Positions 1 to 7,660 are shown, counted from the first letter of the stretch. The stretch: DNA of 17,720 nt from Kiritimatiellia bacterium (GCA_007128275.1 SKXR01000226.1:1-17720); one strand, 5' to 3'. Numbers and translations are program-made. Notes: a model not told the origin generated them from the letters alone.

Positions 1-1058
1 ATGGGGATATGCATGCCCGGCGAAACCAGTCCTTTGCGGAGCGGATTCTTCTCGACAAGGTATGTGAGGTAGTCCGTGCCGATGCCCATATAATTAAGGA
101 GCGTATTCCCTTTCACGGGTGCGCCCATGCCGTACATTCGTTTGCCCGCCCGCCGTGCCTCGTCGAGCACCGCCAGGTTCTCTTGCTTCAGTGCGCGAAC
201 GCGCTCGGCGAAGGCGTGGTAGGCGGTCAGGCTGTTTGTCCCGGCTTTCTCTTCGAGGTGCATGAGGCGGACAAGTCGATCGGACCGTTCAAAACGGCCC
301 TGGTGCGACGCCATGAGTATGATCGAGCCGCCATGGACGGGCGTCCAGTACGCGTCAAAGGAATCCAAGCCGTGCCGGTTCAACAGGCGCGTGATGGTTT
401 CCAGGGTGTAGTAGAGAAGGTGTTCATGATAGATCTGGTCGAAGGCGCCGTTCTGCATGATGCTTTTCATGTAGAGAAACTGGACGACAAAGACGCCGTC
501 GTCGGCCAGGCTTTCGCGGATGCCGTCGGTGACCGAATGCAGTTCTTCCAGGTGGAAGAACACACCGGATGCGTTGATGACCTGGAATGTGCGGCCGATC
601 TTTTCGGCGCACGCGCGGTTAAAAAACTCCGCCAGGGTGGGCGCGCCGCGGTCGTTGGCCAACTGCGCAATATTGCTGCTGCTTTCGACGCCGAGCACGT
701 CGTATCCGAGCGCCTTATAGGCGAGTAGTTGCGTGCCGTCGTTGGAACCGATATCGAGCATGCTCTTCGCCGCGGTTTTCTTAAAGAACAGGTTGTCGAT
801 GGTTCGTGCGGTCTCTTCGAAATGGCGTTGGAGGGTTTGCGTGGTGCCGGACAGATAGGTGTGATCGGAGAACATCACCTGTTGCGGCACGGTATAGTCG
901 AGTTGCGCGCCGTGACAATCGGCACAGAAGACCACGCGCAGCGGGTACACGGGTTCGGTGCCCGCCGCTTCCGGCTTTAGGAAGTGGTTGGCCCAAGGCT
1001 GTTCGCCCAGATCGATGGCAGGTTCGATCCGGTTGGAATCGCAAATTCTACAGATCAT
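1..1058 (-). CDS. SAM-dependent sugar C-methyltransferase, partial (C-terminus off left edge)
   Basis: This gene starts at an ATG (1058-1056) and runs off the left edge after 352 codons, so roughly the last 50-60 residues of a usual ~410-residue protein are missing. The N-terminus has a putative zinc-binding domain with CRIC (residues 3-6) and FCADC (45-48). A class I SAM-binding core follows, with DIGSNDG at 102-108, then FDQIYHEH at 206-213. Near the cut end is the C-terminal domain signature YGMGAPVKGNTLLNYMGIG (309-327). This order (Methyltransf_13, Methyltransf_23, Methyltransf_14) is that of NDP-hexose C-methyltransferases such as TylCIII and NovU. The ATG overlaps the stop of the upstream sugar kinase (ATGA), so it is probably translationally coupled. 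The likely role is methylating a nucleotide-linked sugar for a surface polysaccharide; the exact substrate cannot be read from the sequence. Confidence 0.9.
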   Translation of the reverse strand, partial: MICRICDSNRIEPAIDLGEQPWANHFLKPEAAGTEPVYPLRVVFCADCHGAQLDYTVPQQVMFSDHTYLSGTTQTLQRHFEETARTIDNLFFKKTAAKSMLDIGSNDGTQLLAYKALGYDVLGVESSSNIAQLANDRGAPTLAEFFNRACAEKIGRTFQVINASGVFFHLEELHSVTDGIRESLADDGVFVVQFLYMKSIMQNGAFDQIYHEHLLYYTLETITRLLNRHGLDSFDAYWTPVHGGSIILMASHQGRFERSDRLVRLMHLEEKAGTNSLTAYHAFAERVRALKQENLAVLDEARRAGKRMYGMGAPVKGNTLLNYMGIGTDYLTYLVEKNPLRKGLVSPGMHIP

Positions 1059-2038
1059 GATTCAAAGATAATGGAAGCGCCCGGTGCGGCAAGTGAAACG
1101 TCGATAATCTCAAAATCGGGAAAGGCGTTGCGCAAGGCGGTCTGTTGATCGGGTGGGACGAAGAACATGATGAATCCACCGCCGCCGGCGCCCAGCAACT
1201 TGCCGCCGATGGCGCCGTGATCCAGGCCGCGCTGATACAAGGCATTGATGGCCGGGGTGGTGATGCGATCGGATAGTTGATGTTTGAGCATCCAGGATTC
1301 GTGAAGCAATCGACCGAACGCGCGGAGGTCGCCCGATCCCGTCAACAGGGCCAGCCCCTCGTCCACCATGGCGCGCATGCGACGCAGGGTGTCGAGGTTC
1401 TTGTCGAGTTGCCGCAATTGGTCGGACGCCACCTCGTCGGCGCGGCGCGTGATCTTGGTGAACAGCAGCATGAGATGCGATTCCAGTTCGCGCAAGCGTT
1501 CGGCGGGCAGGTGGACCGGCGTGACACGGATGTCGTCCAGTTGATGGAATTCGATCAGGTTCAGACCGCCGACGGCCGCGAGCATCTGGTCCTGGCAGCC
1601 CACGTGTTCCTGTAGAATCTGCTGTTCCATTTCAATGGCGCGATAGCCCAGTTCCTGGGCGGACAGGGATTGGCCCTTGAACGCGTAGAGGACTTTGAGC
1701 AGGCCGACCGTGAACGAAGAGGACGAGCCCAGGCCGGTGAAGGCGGGCAGGTCGGCGATGTTATGCAACTCAATGTCGCTTTCGAGGCCGCAATATTTCA
1801 GGCACTCGCGGTACACGCGATGCTCCACTTCGCCGATATCCTTGACCAGCTCCACTTTGCGGTACGACACGCGCAGGGAGTAATCGAATAGTTTGCTCGG
1901 GAACCGATTGGCGGTGATGAATGAATATTTTCCGATGGCCGAGCCCAGTATCGCGCCGCCGTGACGGAGAAAATAATCCGGGTAATCCGTGCCGCCGCCG
2001 AAGAAGCTCAATCGCAAAGGGGTCCGGGAAATAATCAT
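1055..2038 (-). CDS. GHMP-family sugar kinase (heptose-7-phosphate kinase-like)
   Basis: A complete 327-residue GHMP kinase. Motif 1 is at the N-terminus (RTPLRLSFFGGGTDYPDYF, residues 5-23). The ATP-binding motif 2 is PAFTGLGSSSSFTVG (98-112). EHVGCQDQ (144-151) holds the probable catalytic Asp150, and motif 3 is GAIGGKLLGAGGGGF (275-289). The FGGGTD opening and the overall length resemble D-glycero-D-manno-heptose 7-phosphate kinases (HddA) and related sugar-1-kinases more than galactokinases or homoserine kinases. It starts 6 nt after the epimerase stop and ends in a 4-nt overlap with the methyltransferase start, so the three genes form one operon. The likely role is phosphorylating a sugar on the way to a nucleotide-activated precursor. 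The exact sugar is not determinable here; HddC- and GmhA-type partners, if any, would lie left of the window. Confidence 0.92.
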   Translation of the reverse strand: MIISRTPLRLSFFGGGTDYPDYFLRHGGAILGSAIGKYSFITANRFPSKLFDYSLRVSYRKVELVKDIGEVEHRVYRECLKYCGLESDIELHNIADLPAFTGLGSSSSFTVGLLKVLYAFKGQSLSAQELGYRAIEMEQQILQEHVGCQDQMLAAVGGLNLIEFHQLDDIRVTPVHLPAERLRELESHLMLLFTKITRRADEVASDQLRQLDKNLDTLRRMRAMVDEGLALLTGSGDLRAFGRLLHESWMLKHQLSDRITTPAINALYQRGLDHGAIGGKLLGAGGGGFIMFFVPPDQQTALRNAFPDFEIIDVSLAAPGASIIFES

Positions 2039-2044
2039 GATGAA

Positions 2045-2992
2045 TTAGACGTTTGCAAACTGATGGCGCCGGACAATCTGATAGCCGCGGATCAGTTCGG
2101 TGATCCCTTTTTGCAGGGAGACATCGGGTTGGTATCCCGTGGCTTCGATCTTCTCGTTGCTCACGATATAGTCCCGTTTGTCCGGATCCTGGCCGATGTC
2201 CGATTCGACAATATGGAATTCAGGAACCTGTTTCTTGATTTCCTCGCACAATTCGCGTTTGGACAGGTTGGCATCGCTTAATCCGACATTGTACGGCTCG
2301 TTCTTCATCGTCTCGAAATGGTCAATCCCGTGGATGAACGCCTTGGCGATGTCGCGCACGTGAATGTAGTTGCGCTTGAAATGGGCTTCAAAGAGCACGA
2401 TGAAGCGGTCGTTGACGGCGCGGTACGTGAAATCGTTGACCAACAGGTCGAGCCGCATGCGCGGGCTGATGCCGAACGCGGTGGCGAGCCGGAACGTGAT
2501 GGCGTGGCCCGAATCGAGCAGGACCTGTTCGATGTCCGCTTTCAGGCGCCCGTAGAGGGAAATCGGACGTAACGGCGATTGTTCGGTGCAGAACTTGCCT
2601 TCCTCGCCCACGCCGTACCCGCTGTTGGTGGTGGGAAACAGTAGTTTTTGCTCGGCGGACGTGAGGTCGACGATCATCTTGATGGCGTCGAAATTGATGG
2701 TTTGGGCTTCGACCGGTCGCTGGGCGCAGAGCGGCGCGCCGACGAGGCAGGCGAGAGGGATTACGGCATCGGATTTGGCGACGAGTTTCTTGATGATCCG
2801 TTCGTCGCGGACGTCGCCCCGCACGATGGTCAGCTCTTCGTTATGGATGCAATCCAGGAGACTGGGGCCGAAGGAAAAATTGTCGAGGACGGTGACGGCA
2901 TGGCCTTGCCGGAGCAGTTCGGGGACGAGGACCGAGCCGATATAGCCGGCGCCGCCGGTGACCAGGATGCGTTGTTTATTCTGTGTGATCAT
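2045..2992 (-). CDS. NAD-dependent sugar epimerase/dehydratase (extended SDR)
   Basis: A 315-residue extended short-chain dehydrogenase. The Rossmann dinucleotide-binding motif TGGAGYIG is at residues 12-19. D37 follows beta-2 and favours NAD. The catalytic set is S124 in TTNSGYG plus Y147 and K151 in YGRLK, and RNYIHVRDIAKAF (208-220) is typical of sugar-nucleotide epimerases. I chose the ATG at 2992 because the Rossmann motif then begins about 10 residues in. An in-frame TTG at 3028 would add 12 poorly conserved residues and coincides with a -35-like TTGACA. No Shine-Dalgarno precedes 2992. It is first in a minus-strand operon with a sugar kinase and a C-methyltransferase, consistent with nucleotide-sugar synthesis for a surface glycan. 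Substrate specificity (4-epimerase or dehydratase) is not clear. Confidence 0.9.
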   Translation of the reverse strand: MITQNKQRILVTGGAGYIGSVLVPELLRQGHAVTVLDNFSFGPSLLDCIHNEELTIVRGDVRDERIIKKLVAKSDAVIPLACLVGAPLCAQRPVEAQTINFDAIKMIVDLTSAEQKLLFPTTNSGYGVGEEGKFCTEQSPLRPISLYGRLKADIEQVLLDSGHAITFRLATAFGISPRMRLDLLVNDFTYRAVNDRFIVLFEAHFKRNYIHVRDIAKAFIHGIDHFETMKNEPYNVGLSDANLSKRELCEEIKKQVPEFHIVESDIGQDPDKRDYIVSNEKIEATGYQPDVSLQKGITELIRGYQIVRRHQFANV

Positions 2993-2999
2993 GCGCCGA

Positions 3000-3028
3000 A
3001 GCGTATGCAGTAACGGCAGTGGTGTCAA
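3000..3028 (-). promoter_or_regulatory. Candidate sigma70-like promoter for the sugar operon
   Basis: On the minus strand TTGACA (3028-3023) is followed after exactly 17 nt by TACGCT (3005-3000). That would start transcription around 2993, at or next to the epimerase ATG (2992), giving a leaderless or near-leaderless mRNA. This fits the absence of a Shine-Dalgarno sequence there. The match is by eye only and the -10 is imperfect. Confidence 0.35.
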
Positions 3029-3098
3029 TCATGGCGGGATGGCGGGAGTCTCGCCTTTCAGAAAGCGCCTGACGCATCAATGGATGGGGACCCTGTGG

Positions 3099-3127
3099 TT
3101 GACGGGTTGTCGGGGCCATTCTACACT
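3099..3127 (+). promoter_or_regulatory. Candidate sigma70-like promoter for the envelope block
   Basis: TTGACG (3099-3104), a 17-nt spacer and TACACT (3122-3127) form a good promoter match. Transcription would begin near 3134. A GAGG Shine-Dalgarno at 3142-3145 lies 7 nt before the ATG at 3153. The promoter faces away from the one at 3000-3028, so this 160-nt gap is a divergent control region. Confidence 0.5.
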
Positions 3128-3152
3128 CGCGCATACTGATTGAGGTTTTCCC

Positions 3153-5447
3153 ATGAAATATATTGCGTGCTTTTTGTTCATCGTATCGTCTTTGCTGTGG
3201 CAGGGGTGCAGTCGCGATCCTGTTCCCTATACGGAGACATGGCATGATCTGATTGCGGAATTGCTGGATACGGACCGGGTGGCGCGTCTCGACACGTTGA
3301 GCGCGCGCATGGTGTCTTCCAGCGACCCGACCGGCGGCAACCAGGATTTCAACCAATACATCCGCAAAGGGCCTCCGGGCTGGTGGGTGATTGCGGATTT
3401 GGAGGGGCCGGGATACCTGTCACGGTTCTGGTTTACGGGAGCGGAGGATCCGTCTCATCGGGTGCGTTTCTATTTTGACGGCGAAGCGGAGCCGCGGATC
3501 GACATGACCATCGGCGAGTTCTGCGGCGGACAAGATCCCTTCCTGCCTCCGCTGGCCGTGAACGAGAATTATTGCTGGTATAATCTGATTCCCATTCCCT
3601 ACGAAAAGGGCGTGGTGATCATGGTGGAAGAGGGCGGATTCAAGCAGGGGAATTGGCCGCGGATCTTCTATCAAATCAATTATCATGATCTACCCGACGG
3701 CCGGAACATCGCCAGCTTCCCGGAACAGATCGAGGATGATGATCGCGCGTTCATCGCGAAAGTGCGGGAGGCGTGGCGGCGCGGTGATTTCCATCCGGCG
3801 CCGGATACCGTGGCGTCCCGGTCCGAGGAGCGGACGGTGGCGGCGGGGGAACGCGTTTCCATCGAGTTGCCGGAAGGGCCGGGCATTCTTCGACGACTGG
3901 CCGTGACCCCGGGTTTTGACGCGCTTCCTTCCGCCGTTGCCCGCGAGGCGTTGCTGCGCGAGGTGGTGCTGAACCTGTATTGGGAGGAGTCGGATGCGCC
4001 GAGCGTTTCCGTGCCGCTGGGCGATTTCTTCGGCGCGTTTTGGCGGCGGAACCGGTACGAAACCCTGTATGTAGGTGCGCGGGAAGACACGTTCTTTGCA
4101 CAATTCCCGATGCCGTACGAGCGTCACGCGCGCTTGGAACTGGTTAACGAATCCGACAACGCCGTGCGGGTGTTGGTGGAGGCCGAGGTGGAGCAGCGCG
4201 AGGCGTTTCCAGAAGAGTGGGGCTATTTTCATGCCGCTTGGCAGCGGACCACCCCCGCCGACGTGGGGCGGCCGCACGTGACCCTTGCGAAATCGGGAAC
4301 CGGCAAGTTTGTGGGGTGCATGTTGGCGGTGACCAGCGCGGATCGGAGTTGGTGGATTCTGGAAGCGGACGAATCGATTCGCGTCGACCGCGAACGGACG
4401 CCGGGGTGGCAAGGTACGGGATTGGAAGATTATTTCAACGGCGGCTGGTACTATCAGAATGCCATCGTCCGTCTGTTGGCGGGTATCCCGTTCAAGATGC
4501 CGTTTCGCGTATTGCAATATCGCTTTCACCTGATGGATCCGGTTCACTTTTCCGAGTCGATCGATGTGGAATTCGAGCGCGGCCCGGATCATCATTCACG
4601 CGGGTGGATGGAGAGCGTGGCCTATTACTATATGGATCGTCCGACGGAAGCGGCGTCGGACCTGCTTTCCGTCGCCGAGCGGGCGCCTCCGGATGATGGG
4701 TTGGGGCAGGGCACGGCCATGACCGAGATCAATAACATGGAGCGGATCGGTGATTATCGCGGTGCGAGCGATTTCATCGATTATTTCCTGGAGCGTTATC
4801 CCGACTTCCCGCTATCCGAAGAACTGCGGTTACGGCAAATCGCCTACATTGAACATCGTCACGGTTTCGAGACCGCACGCCCGCTCTACGAAGCGTTTCG
4901 CGAGGAGGCCACCTCGGAATTGGCCATTGAACAGTTGGATAATCTGCTTTGGTTTCATGAAGATCCTTCGCATGCCCTGCTGAGCGCCTTCTGTAACATG
5001 CGCACGGCGGTCTTTTTGAATGGCCGACCGATTGCGGCGGTGGAATCACCCGAACAGATGTCCGTTTTCCGGGTGCAGGTGCAGCCGGGCAAGAATGTAT
5101 TGGCCCTACAATCCCGGTACCACCCGTATCCCGGCTGGGTACAGGCCTATCTGCGCACGCATTACGGGGATGTTTATACCACCCCGGACTGGCGATGGCG
5201 TTATGCGCCGCGTGGGAACTGGACCCAACCGGGGTTCGACGATTCCGGGTGGGAAAAGATCGGCGGTACCGGAGCCAAAGGGCCGCCCGAAGTGCCCTAT
5301 ATCTGGGTGGTCCCGCATGCGTATGTGAATATGCAATCCATCGCCGTCGGGGTGCGCCCCTCCGAGGATTGGGTGGATCGCAGCCAGCTTGCCGCCTTTC
5401 GCAAGTCGTTTGAGTTGCCGGACGTCATAAACCGGACAAACGATTGA
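3153..5447 (+). CDS. GH172/DUF2961-family glycoside hydrolase, lipoprotein with C-terminal extension
   Basis: A 764-residue protein with a hydrophobic signal ending at a lipobox-like QGC (Cys19), so probably a lipoprotein; Trp at -3 is atypical. Residues about 50-480 match the DUF2961 family, now glycoside hydrolase family 172. Visible signatures are SSSDPTGGNQDF (55-66), GPGYLSRFWFTG (85-96), VRFYFDGE (104-111), PLGDFFGAF (288-296) and GTGLEDYFNGGWYY (421-434). E404 and E425 are 21 residues apart, which matches from memory the spacing of the catalytic pair in the characterised bifidobacterial enzyme (E270/E291). Characterised members cleave alpha-D-fructofuranosides or alpha-D-arabinofuranosides. 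Residues about 510-610 are helical and TPR-like. The C-terminus has a beta-sandwich segment with FDDSGW (695-700), as in galactose-binding-like domains. It heads the plus-strand envelope block. The substrate is unknown. Confidence 0.85.
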   Translation: MKYIACFLFIVSSLLWQGCSRDPVPYTETWHDLIAELLDTDRVARLDTLSARMVSSSDPTGGNQDFNQYIRKGPPGWWVIADLEGPGYLSRFWFTGAEDPSHRVRFYFDGEAEPRIDMTIGEFCGGQDPFLPPLAVNENYCWYNLIPIPYEKGVVIMVEEGGFKQGNWPRIFYQINYHDLPDGRNIASFPEQIEDDDRAFIAKVREAWRRGDFHPAPDTVASRSEERTVAAGERVSIELPEGPGILRRLAVTPGFDALPSAVAREALLREVVLNLYWEESDAPSVSVPLGDFFGAFWRRNRYETLYVGAREDTFFAQFPMPYERHARLELVNESDNAVRVLVEAEVEQREAFPEEWGYFHAAWQRTTPADVGRPHVTLAKSGTGKFVGCMLAVTSADRSWWILEADESIRVDRERTPGWQGTGLEDYFNGGWYYQNAIVRLLAGIPFKMPFRVLQYRFHLMDPVHFSESIDVEFERGPDHHSRGWMESVAYYYMDRPTEAASDLLSVAERAPPDDGLGQGTAMTEINNMERIGDYRGASDFIDYFLERYPDFPLSEELRLRQIAYIEHRHGFETARPLYEAFREEATSELAIEQLDNLLWFHEDPSHALLSAFCNMRTAVFLNGRPIAAVESPEQMSVFRVQVQPGKNVLALQSRYHPYPGWVQAYLRTHYGDVYTTPDWRWRYAPRGNWTQPGFDDSGWEKIGGTGAKGPPEVPYIWVVPHAYVNMQSIAVGVRPSEDWVDRSQLAAFRKSFELPDVINRTND

Positions 5448-5467
5448 CGGGCGGGGCGAGGCATGTT

Positions 5468-5475
5468 AAGGAAGG
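5468..5475 (+). promoter_or_regulatory. Shine-Dalgarno sequence of the LysM lipoprotein gene
   Basis: AAGGAAGG lies 3 nt before the ATG at 5479 and 9 nt before a second in-frame ATG at 5485. The spacing is better for the second ATG, so the protein may start at Met3 (MVNLRNF). Confidence 0.6.
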
Positions 5476-5478
5476 ACC

Positions 5479-6240
5479 ATGCACATGGTTAACCTGCGAA
5501 ACTTCCTTTTTCTGTTCCTGTTACTCGCTGTCAGCGGTCTATTTTCCGCCTGTGGCGGGTCTCCGGAACGCTTGGATCGGCGCGACGAACGCGATCCGCT
5601 GATCATACGGGGCGATGCCCGGAAACGGGCCGGCGATATCAGCGGGGCGATCGAGCTGTATCAGCAGGCCCTGGACCGCAAGCCGCAATTGGCGCTGGCG
5701 CACCTGAAATTGGCGGTAGAATACGATGAGTCCAAGCAGGACTATCTGCGGGCCATCTACCATTATTCCCGCTATTTGGAACTGCGTCCGCGCGCGCAGA
5801 AAAACGAGCTGGTGGAGGAATTGATCCGGATGGCACACGTCTCGTACTTGGCCTCGCTGCCGAATCCGCCGCCGGGCGCCATCGAACGCATTGCCATGCT
5901 GGAGCGGGAGAACGACCGCCTTAAGAGGCAGGTCGAAGAGTTGGGGAATCGTTTGCGTATCGCCAGTGGTCGGCCGGCGACCGCGGAGCGAACGGATACC
6001 GCTTCTCCGACGCGTCCCGCCCCGGCCGTCGCGTCCCCGACGGCCCGACCACAAGCCGCGCCGGCCCGGGCCGAAGCAACCACATACCGGGTTCAACGCG
6101 GCGATACGCTTTCACGGATTGCAGCGAACCTCTACAATGACAGCAGTGCCTGGAACAAGATTTACGAAGCGAATCGCGATATTCTGCCCACACCGAACAG
6201 CTTGCGCGAAGGACAGACGCTGAAGATTCCTCCACCGTAA
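5479..6240 (+). CDS. TPR / coiled-coil / LysM lipoprotein
   Basis: A 253-residue predicted lipoprotein. A hydrophobic signal ends in LFSAC (Cys25) followed by GGS. Residues about 39-104 form tetratricopeptide-like helical pairs (AGDISGAIELYQQALDRKP at 51-69). Residues 134-163 form a short charged coiled coil (ERIAMLERENDRLKRQVEEL at 136-155). A Pro/Ala/Thr-rich linker spans about 165-200. The C-terminus is a LysM domain (TYRVQRGDTLSRIA at 202-215, ending in LREGQTLKIPP). This architecture resembles outer-membrane lipoproteins that oligomerise by the coiled coil and hold peptidoglycan through LysM, similar in logic to YbgF/CpoB or Pal but not homologous in detail. The start may be Met1 or Met3. 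It lies 31 nt after the GH172 gene and 17 nt before the next gene, so is probably in the same transcript. Confidence 0.88.
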   Translation: MHMVNLRNFLFLFLLLAVSGLFSACGGSPERLDRRDERDPLIIRGDARKRAGDISGAIELYQQALDRKPQLALAHLKLAVEYDESKQDYLRAIYHYSRYLELRPRAQKNELVEELIRMAHVSYLASLPNPPPGAIERIAMLERENDRLKRQVEELGNRLRIASGRPATAERTDTASPTRPAPAVASPTARPQAAPARAEATTYRVQRGDTLSRIAANLYNDSSAWNKIYEANRDILPTPNSLREGQTLKIPPP

Positions 6241-6257
6241 CCCAGAAGGAGCCGACC

Positions 6258-6980
6258 ATGCCCAACACGGATTTTTTTGATGATGACCTCGTGAAACATC
6301 GGGGGCCCACGCGCAAGAGCAAGGGCGAAACCGAGGCGGAACCGGGCGCCACCGAGGCCCCTCCGCGGGGCGTGTCGGATTTTAACCTGACGCGCATGGC
6401 GCGTCAGAAGGATCAGGTCGAAGAGAGCATGGCCCATGCCGCGCAAGAGCTTGAACGGCTTCGGCAACGGCAGGAGAACCTGGAGAAGGAGAAGCACGTG
6501 CTCGAAGATTTGCGTCGCCGTCAATCCGAATACGAACGTGCCAAGCGCGAAATGCTTGAGCATCTCAATCACAGCCTGATTTCGTTGGAGAAAGACGAGC
6601 TCAATGCCGAGAAACTCCTGGAGTTGGTGACCTCTACACGCAAACGGTGCCGGACCTGGTTGGCGGAGATCGACAGCATCGACGAAGAGCTCTGGCCGGA
6701 AGACCAGTTCCGGGAGGAACTCGGCAAGGCGTTGACGAAGGTGGAAGATGTCCGCCTGGAATACAACAAGGCGCTGGCAAAGATTGAGTCGTTGGGTACG
6801 GAAGAGAAGAAGATCGCGGCGACGCATCATCCCATCATGTTTGAGGAGTCGCGATCCAGTTCGCCGGATCGGAATTTCGGGTACTGGTTGAAGGTGGGGT
6901 TTGCCGTCAGTCTTCCCGTGATTCTTACGCTCGTGATTCTTTGGATCATGTACTACATGCACAGCATGGGCATGCTGTAG
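6258..6980 (+). CDS. Unknown coiled-coil protein with a C-terminal membrane anchor
   Basis: I do not recognise this 240-residue protein. Residues 1-40 are acidic, polar and probably disordered. Residues about 45-185 are almost wholly helical and highly charged, with heptad-like Leu, Glu, Lys and Arg spacing (EELERLRQRQENLEKEK-type pattern near 63-80), a long coiled coil broken near residues 125-150. The only hydrophobic segment is at 211-233 (GYWLKVGFAVSLPVILTLVI begins at 208), followed by a few residues, so it looks tail-anchored with a cytoplasmic N-terminus. AGAAGGAG at 6244-6251 is a good ribosome site 6 nt before the ATG. It sits between the LysM lipoprotein and a second C-terminally anchored protein. 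A structural or scaffold role in the envelope is inference from context only. Confidence 0.8.
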   Translation: MPNTDFFDDDLVKHRGPTRKSKGETEAEPGATEAPPRGVSDFNLTRMARQKDQVEESMAHAAQELERLRQRQENLEKEKHVLEDLRRRQSEYERAKREMLEHLNHSLISLEKDELNAEKLLELVTSTRKRCRTWLAEIDSIDEELWPEDQFREELGKALTKVEDVRLEYNKALAKIESLGTEEKKIAATHHPIMFEESRSSSPDRNFGYWLKVGFAVSLPVILTLVILWIMYYMHSMGML

Positions 6981-7008
6981 GCCCGGCGAGCAGGAGAGCA
7001 TCCCTATT

Positions 7009-7494
7009 ATGCCACGAGATTCCAAGAAACAGGAAACGGCCTTCGAACGCAAGTTGAAGGAAATCGAACTGGAAAAGCGACGCGTTCAAAACGAGATCAA
7101 ATCGCTATCCAAAGCGATGAAACGCGGCGAGGTTCCGCCGTCGCCTTCGGTCACGCGTATGCCGCCTCGCCATGTACCGGCATCCGGAAAGCCGGAGGAG
7201 GAGTCCCCGGCAAAAGAGTCGGCCGGGGAATTGTTTGCGTGGAACAAGGAGAAGGAACCCGCGCATCACCCCAAAACCGAGGCGCCCGGGAAGTCGATGG
7301 GATCGCCATTGGTAGCGGAGAAAAAGAGACCCGTTTACGGGGATGAACGGTTTAGCAACTATTTTTCGGCGGGCGGCTTCAAGTCGCCGATGCCCGCGCG
7401 CCAGGAACGATCCGTTCAGCGGAATAAAGCCATCTTCATGATCGTGCTCGTGATTCTGGTGGGATACATCATTTTTCAAGTTCTGCTGCGCTAG
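7009..7494 (+). CDS. Unknown small protein with a C-terminal membrane anchor
   Basis: I do not recognise this 161-residue protein. It opens with a short charged helix or coiled coil (about 5-40; FERKLKEIELEKRRVQNEIK at 12-31), then a Pro/Lys/Glu-rich low-complexity stretch (41-105). A compact segment DERFSNYFSAGGF (112-124) follows, then a basic RSVQRNK (134-140) and one hydrophobic helix (141-159) ending in Arg161. The positive residues before the helix suggest a cytoplasmic N-terminus by the positive-inside rule. AGGAGAG at 6992-6998 is the ribosome site. It follows the 240-residue anchored protein by 28 nt and has the same overall plan, so the two probably act together. Function unknown. 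Confidence 0.75.
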   Translation: MPRDSKKQETAFERKLKEIELEKRRVQNEIKSLSKAMKRGEVPPSPSVTRMPPRHVPASGKPEEESPAKESAGELFAWNKEKEPAHHPKTEAPGKSMGSPLVAEKKRPVYGDERFSNYFSAGGFKSPMPARQERSVQRNKAIFMIVLVILVGYIIFQVLLR

Positions 7495-7509
7495 AGCGGT
7501 TTAAGTAAT

Positions 7510-7587
7510 CCGTAGTCGCGCTGGTAACCGCGTGGATGCGTCACCCGGGGGGGGTAATCGCTTCAGCGCTTACGACGGCGGCTACGG
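7510..7587. other. Intergenic segment with nested inverted repeats and a G8 run
   Basis: CCGTAGTCGC (7510-7519) can pair with GCGGCTACGG (7578-7587), 10 pairs with one G-T wobble. Inside lie a G8 run (7547-7554) and a small hairpin with arms TAATCGCT and AGCGCTTA (7555-7572, one mismatch, 2-nt loop). No T-tract follows, so it is not a standard terminator. It may mark the end of the envelope operon or be a structured RNA or a degraded repeat. Evidence is complementarity only. Confidence 0.3.
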
Positions 7588-7647
7588 TTGTTTCTAAGAT
7601 TGCGCTAAAGAGTTCTGTTTCCGGTGTTCGATGGGGATGATGGATTC

Positions 7648-7660
7648 AAGGAAGGGGGGG
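7648..7660 (+). promoter_or_regulatory. Shine-Dalgarno and G-run setting the ogt start
   Basis: AAGGAAGG running into a G7 tract lies 2 nt before the ATG at 7663, with the AAGGA core at better spacing. This supports ATG 7663 over the in-frame GTG at 7624. The G run may be prone to slippage. Confidence 0.5.

Noticed and set aside
2993..3028. Upstream TTG start (3028) for the epimerase
   Set aside because: It adds 12 residues with no family match before the Rossmann motif and overlaps a -35-like box; ATG 2992 fits better.
3690..4595. Minus-strand open frame of 301 codons
   Set aside because: It lies wholly antisense to the GH172 catalytic domain, whose motifs are clear; long antisense frames are expected at this GC content.
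7510..7587. A tRNA-like reading of the intergenic stem
   Set aside because: There is no T-arm GGTTC motif, no consistent acceptor stem and no CCA end.
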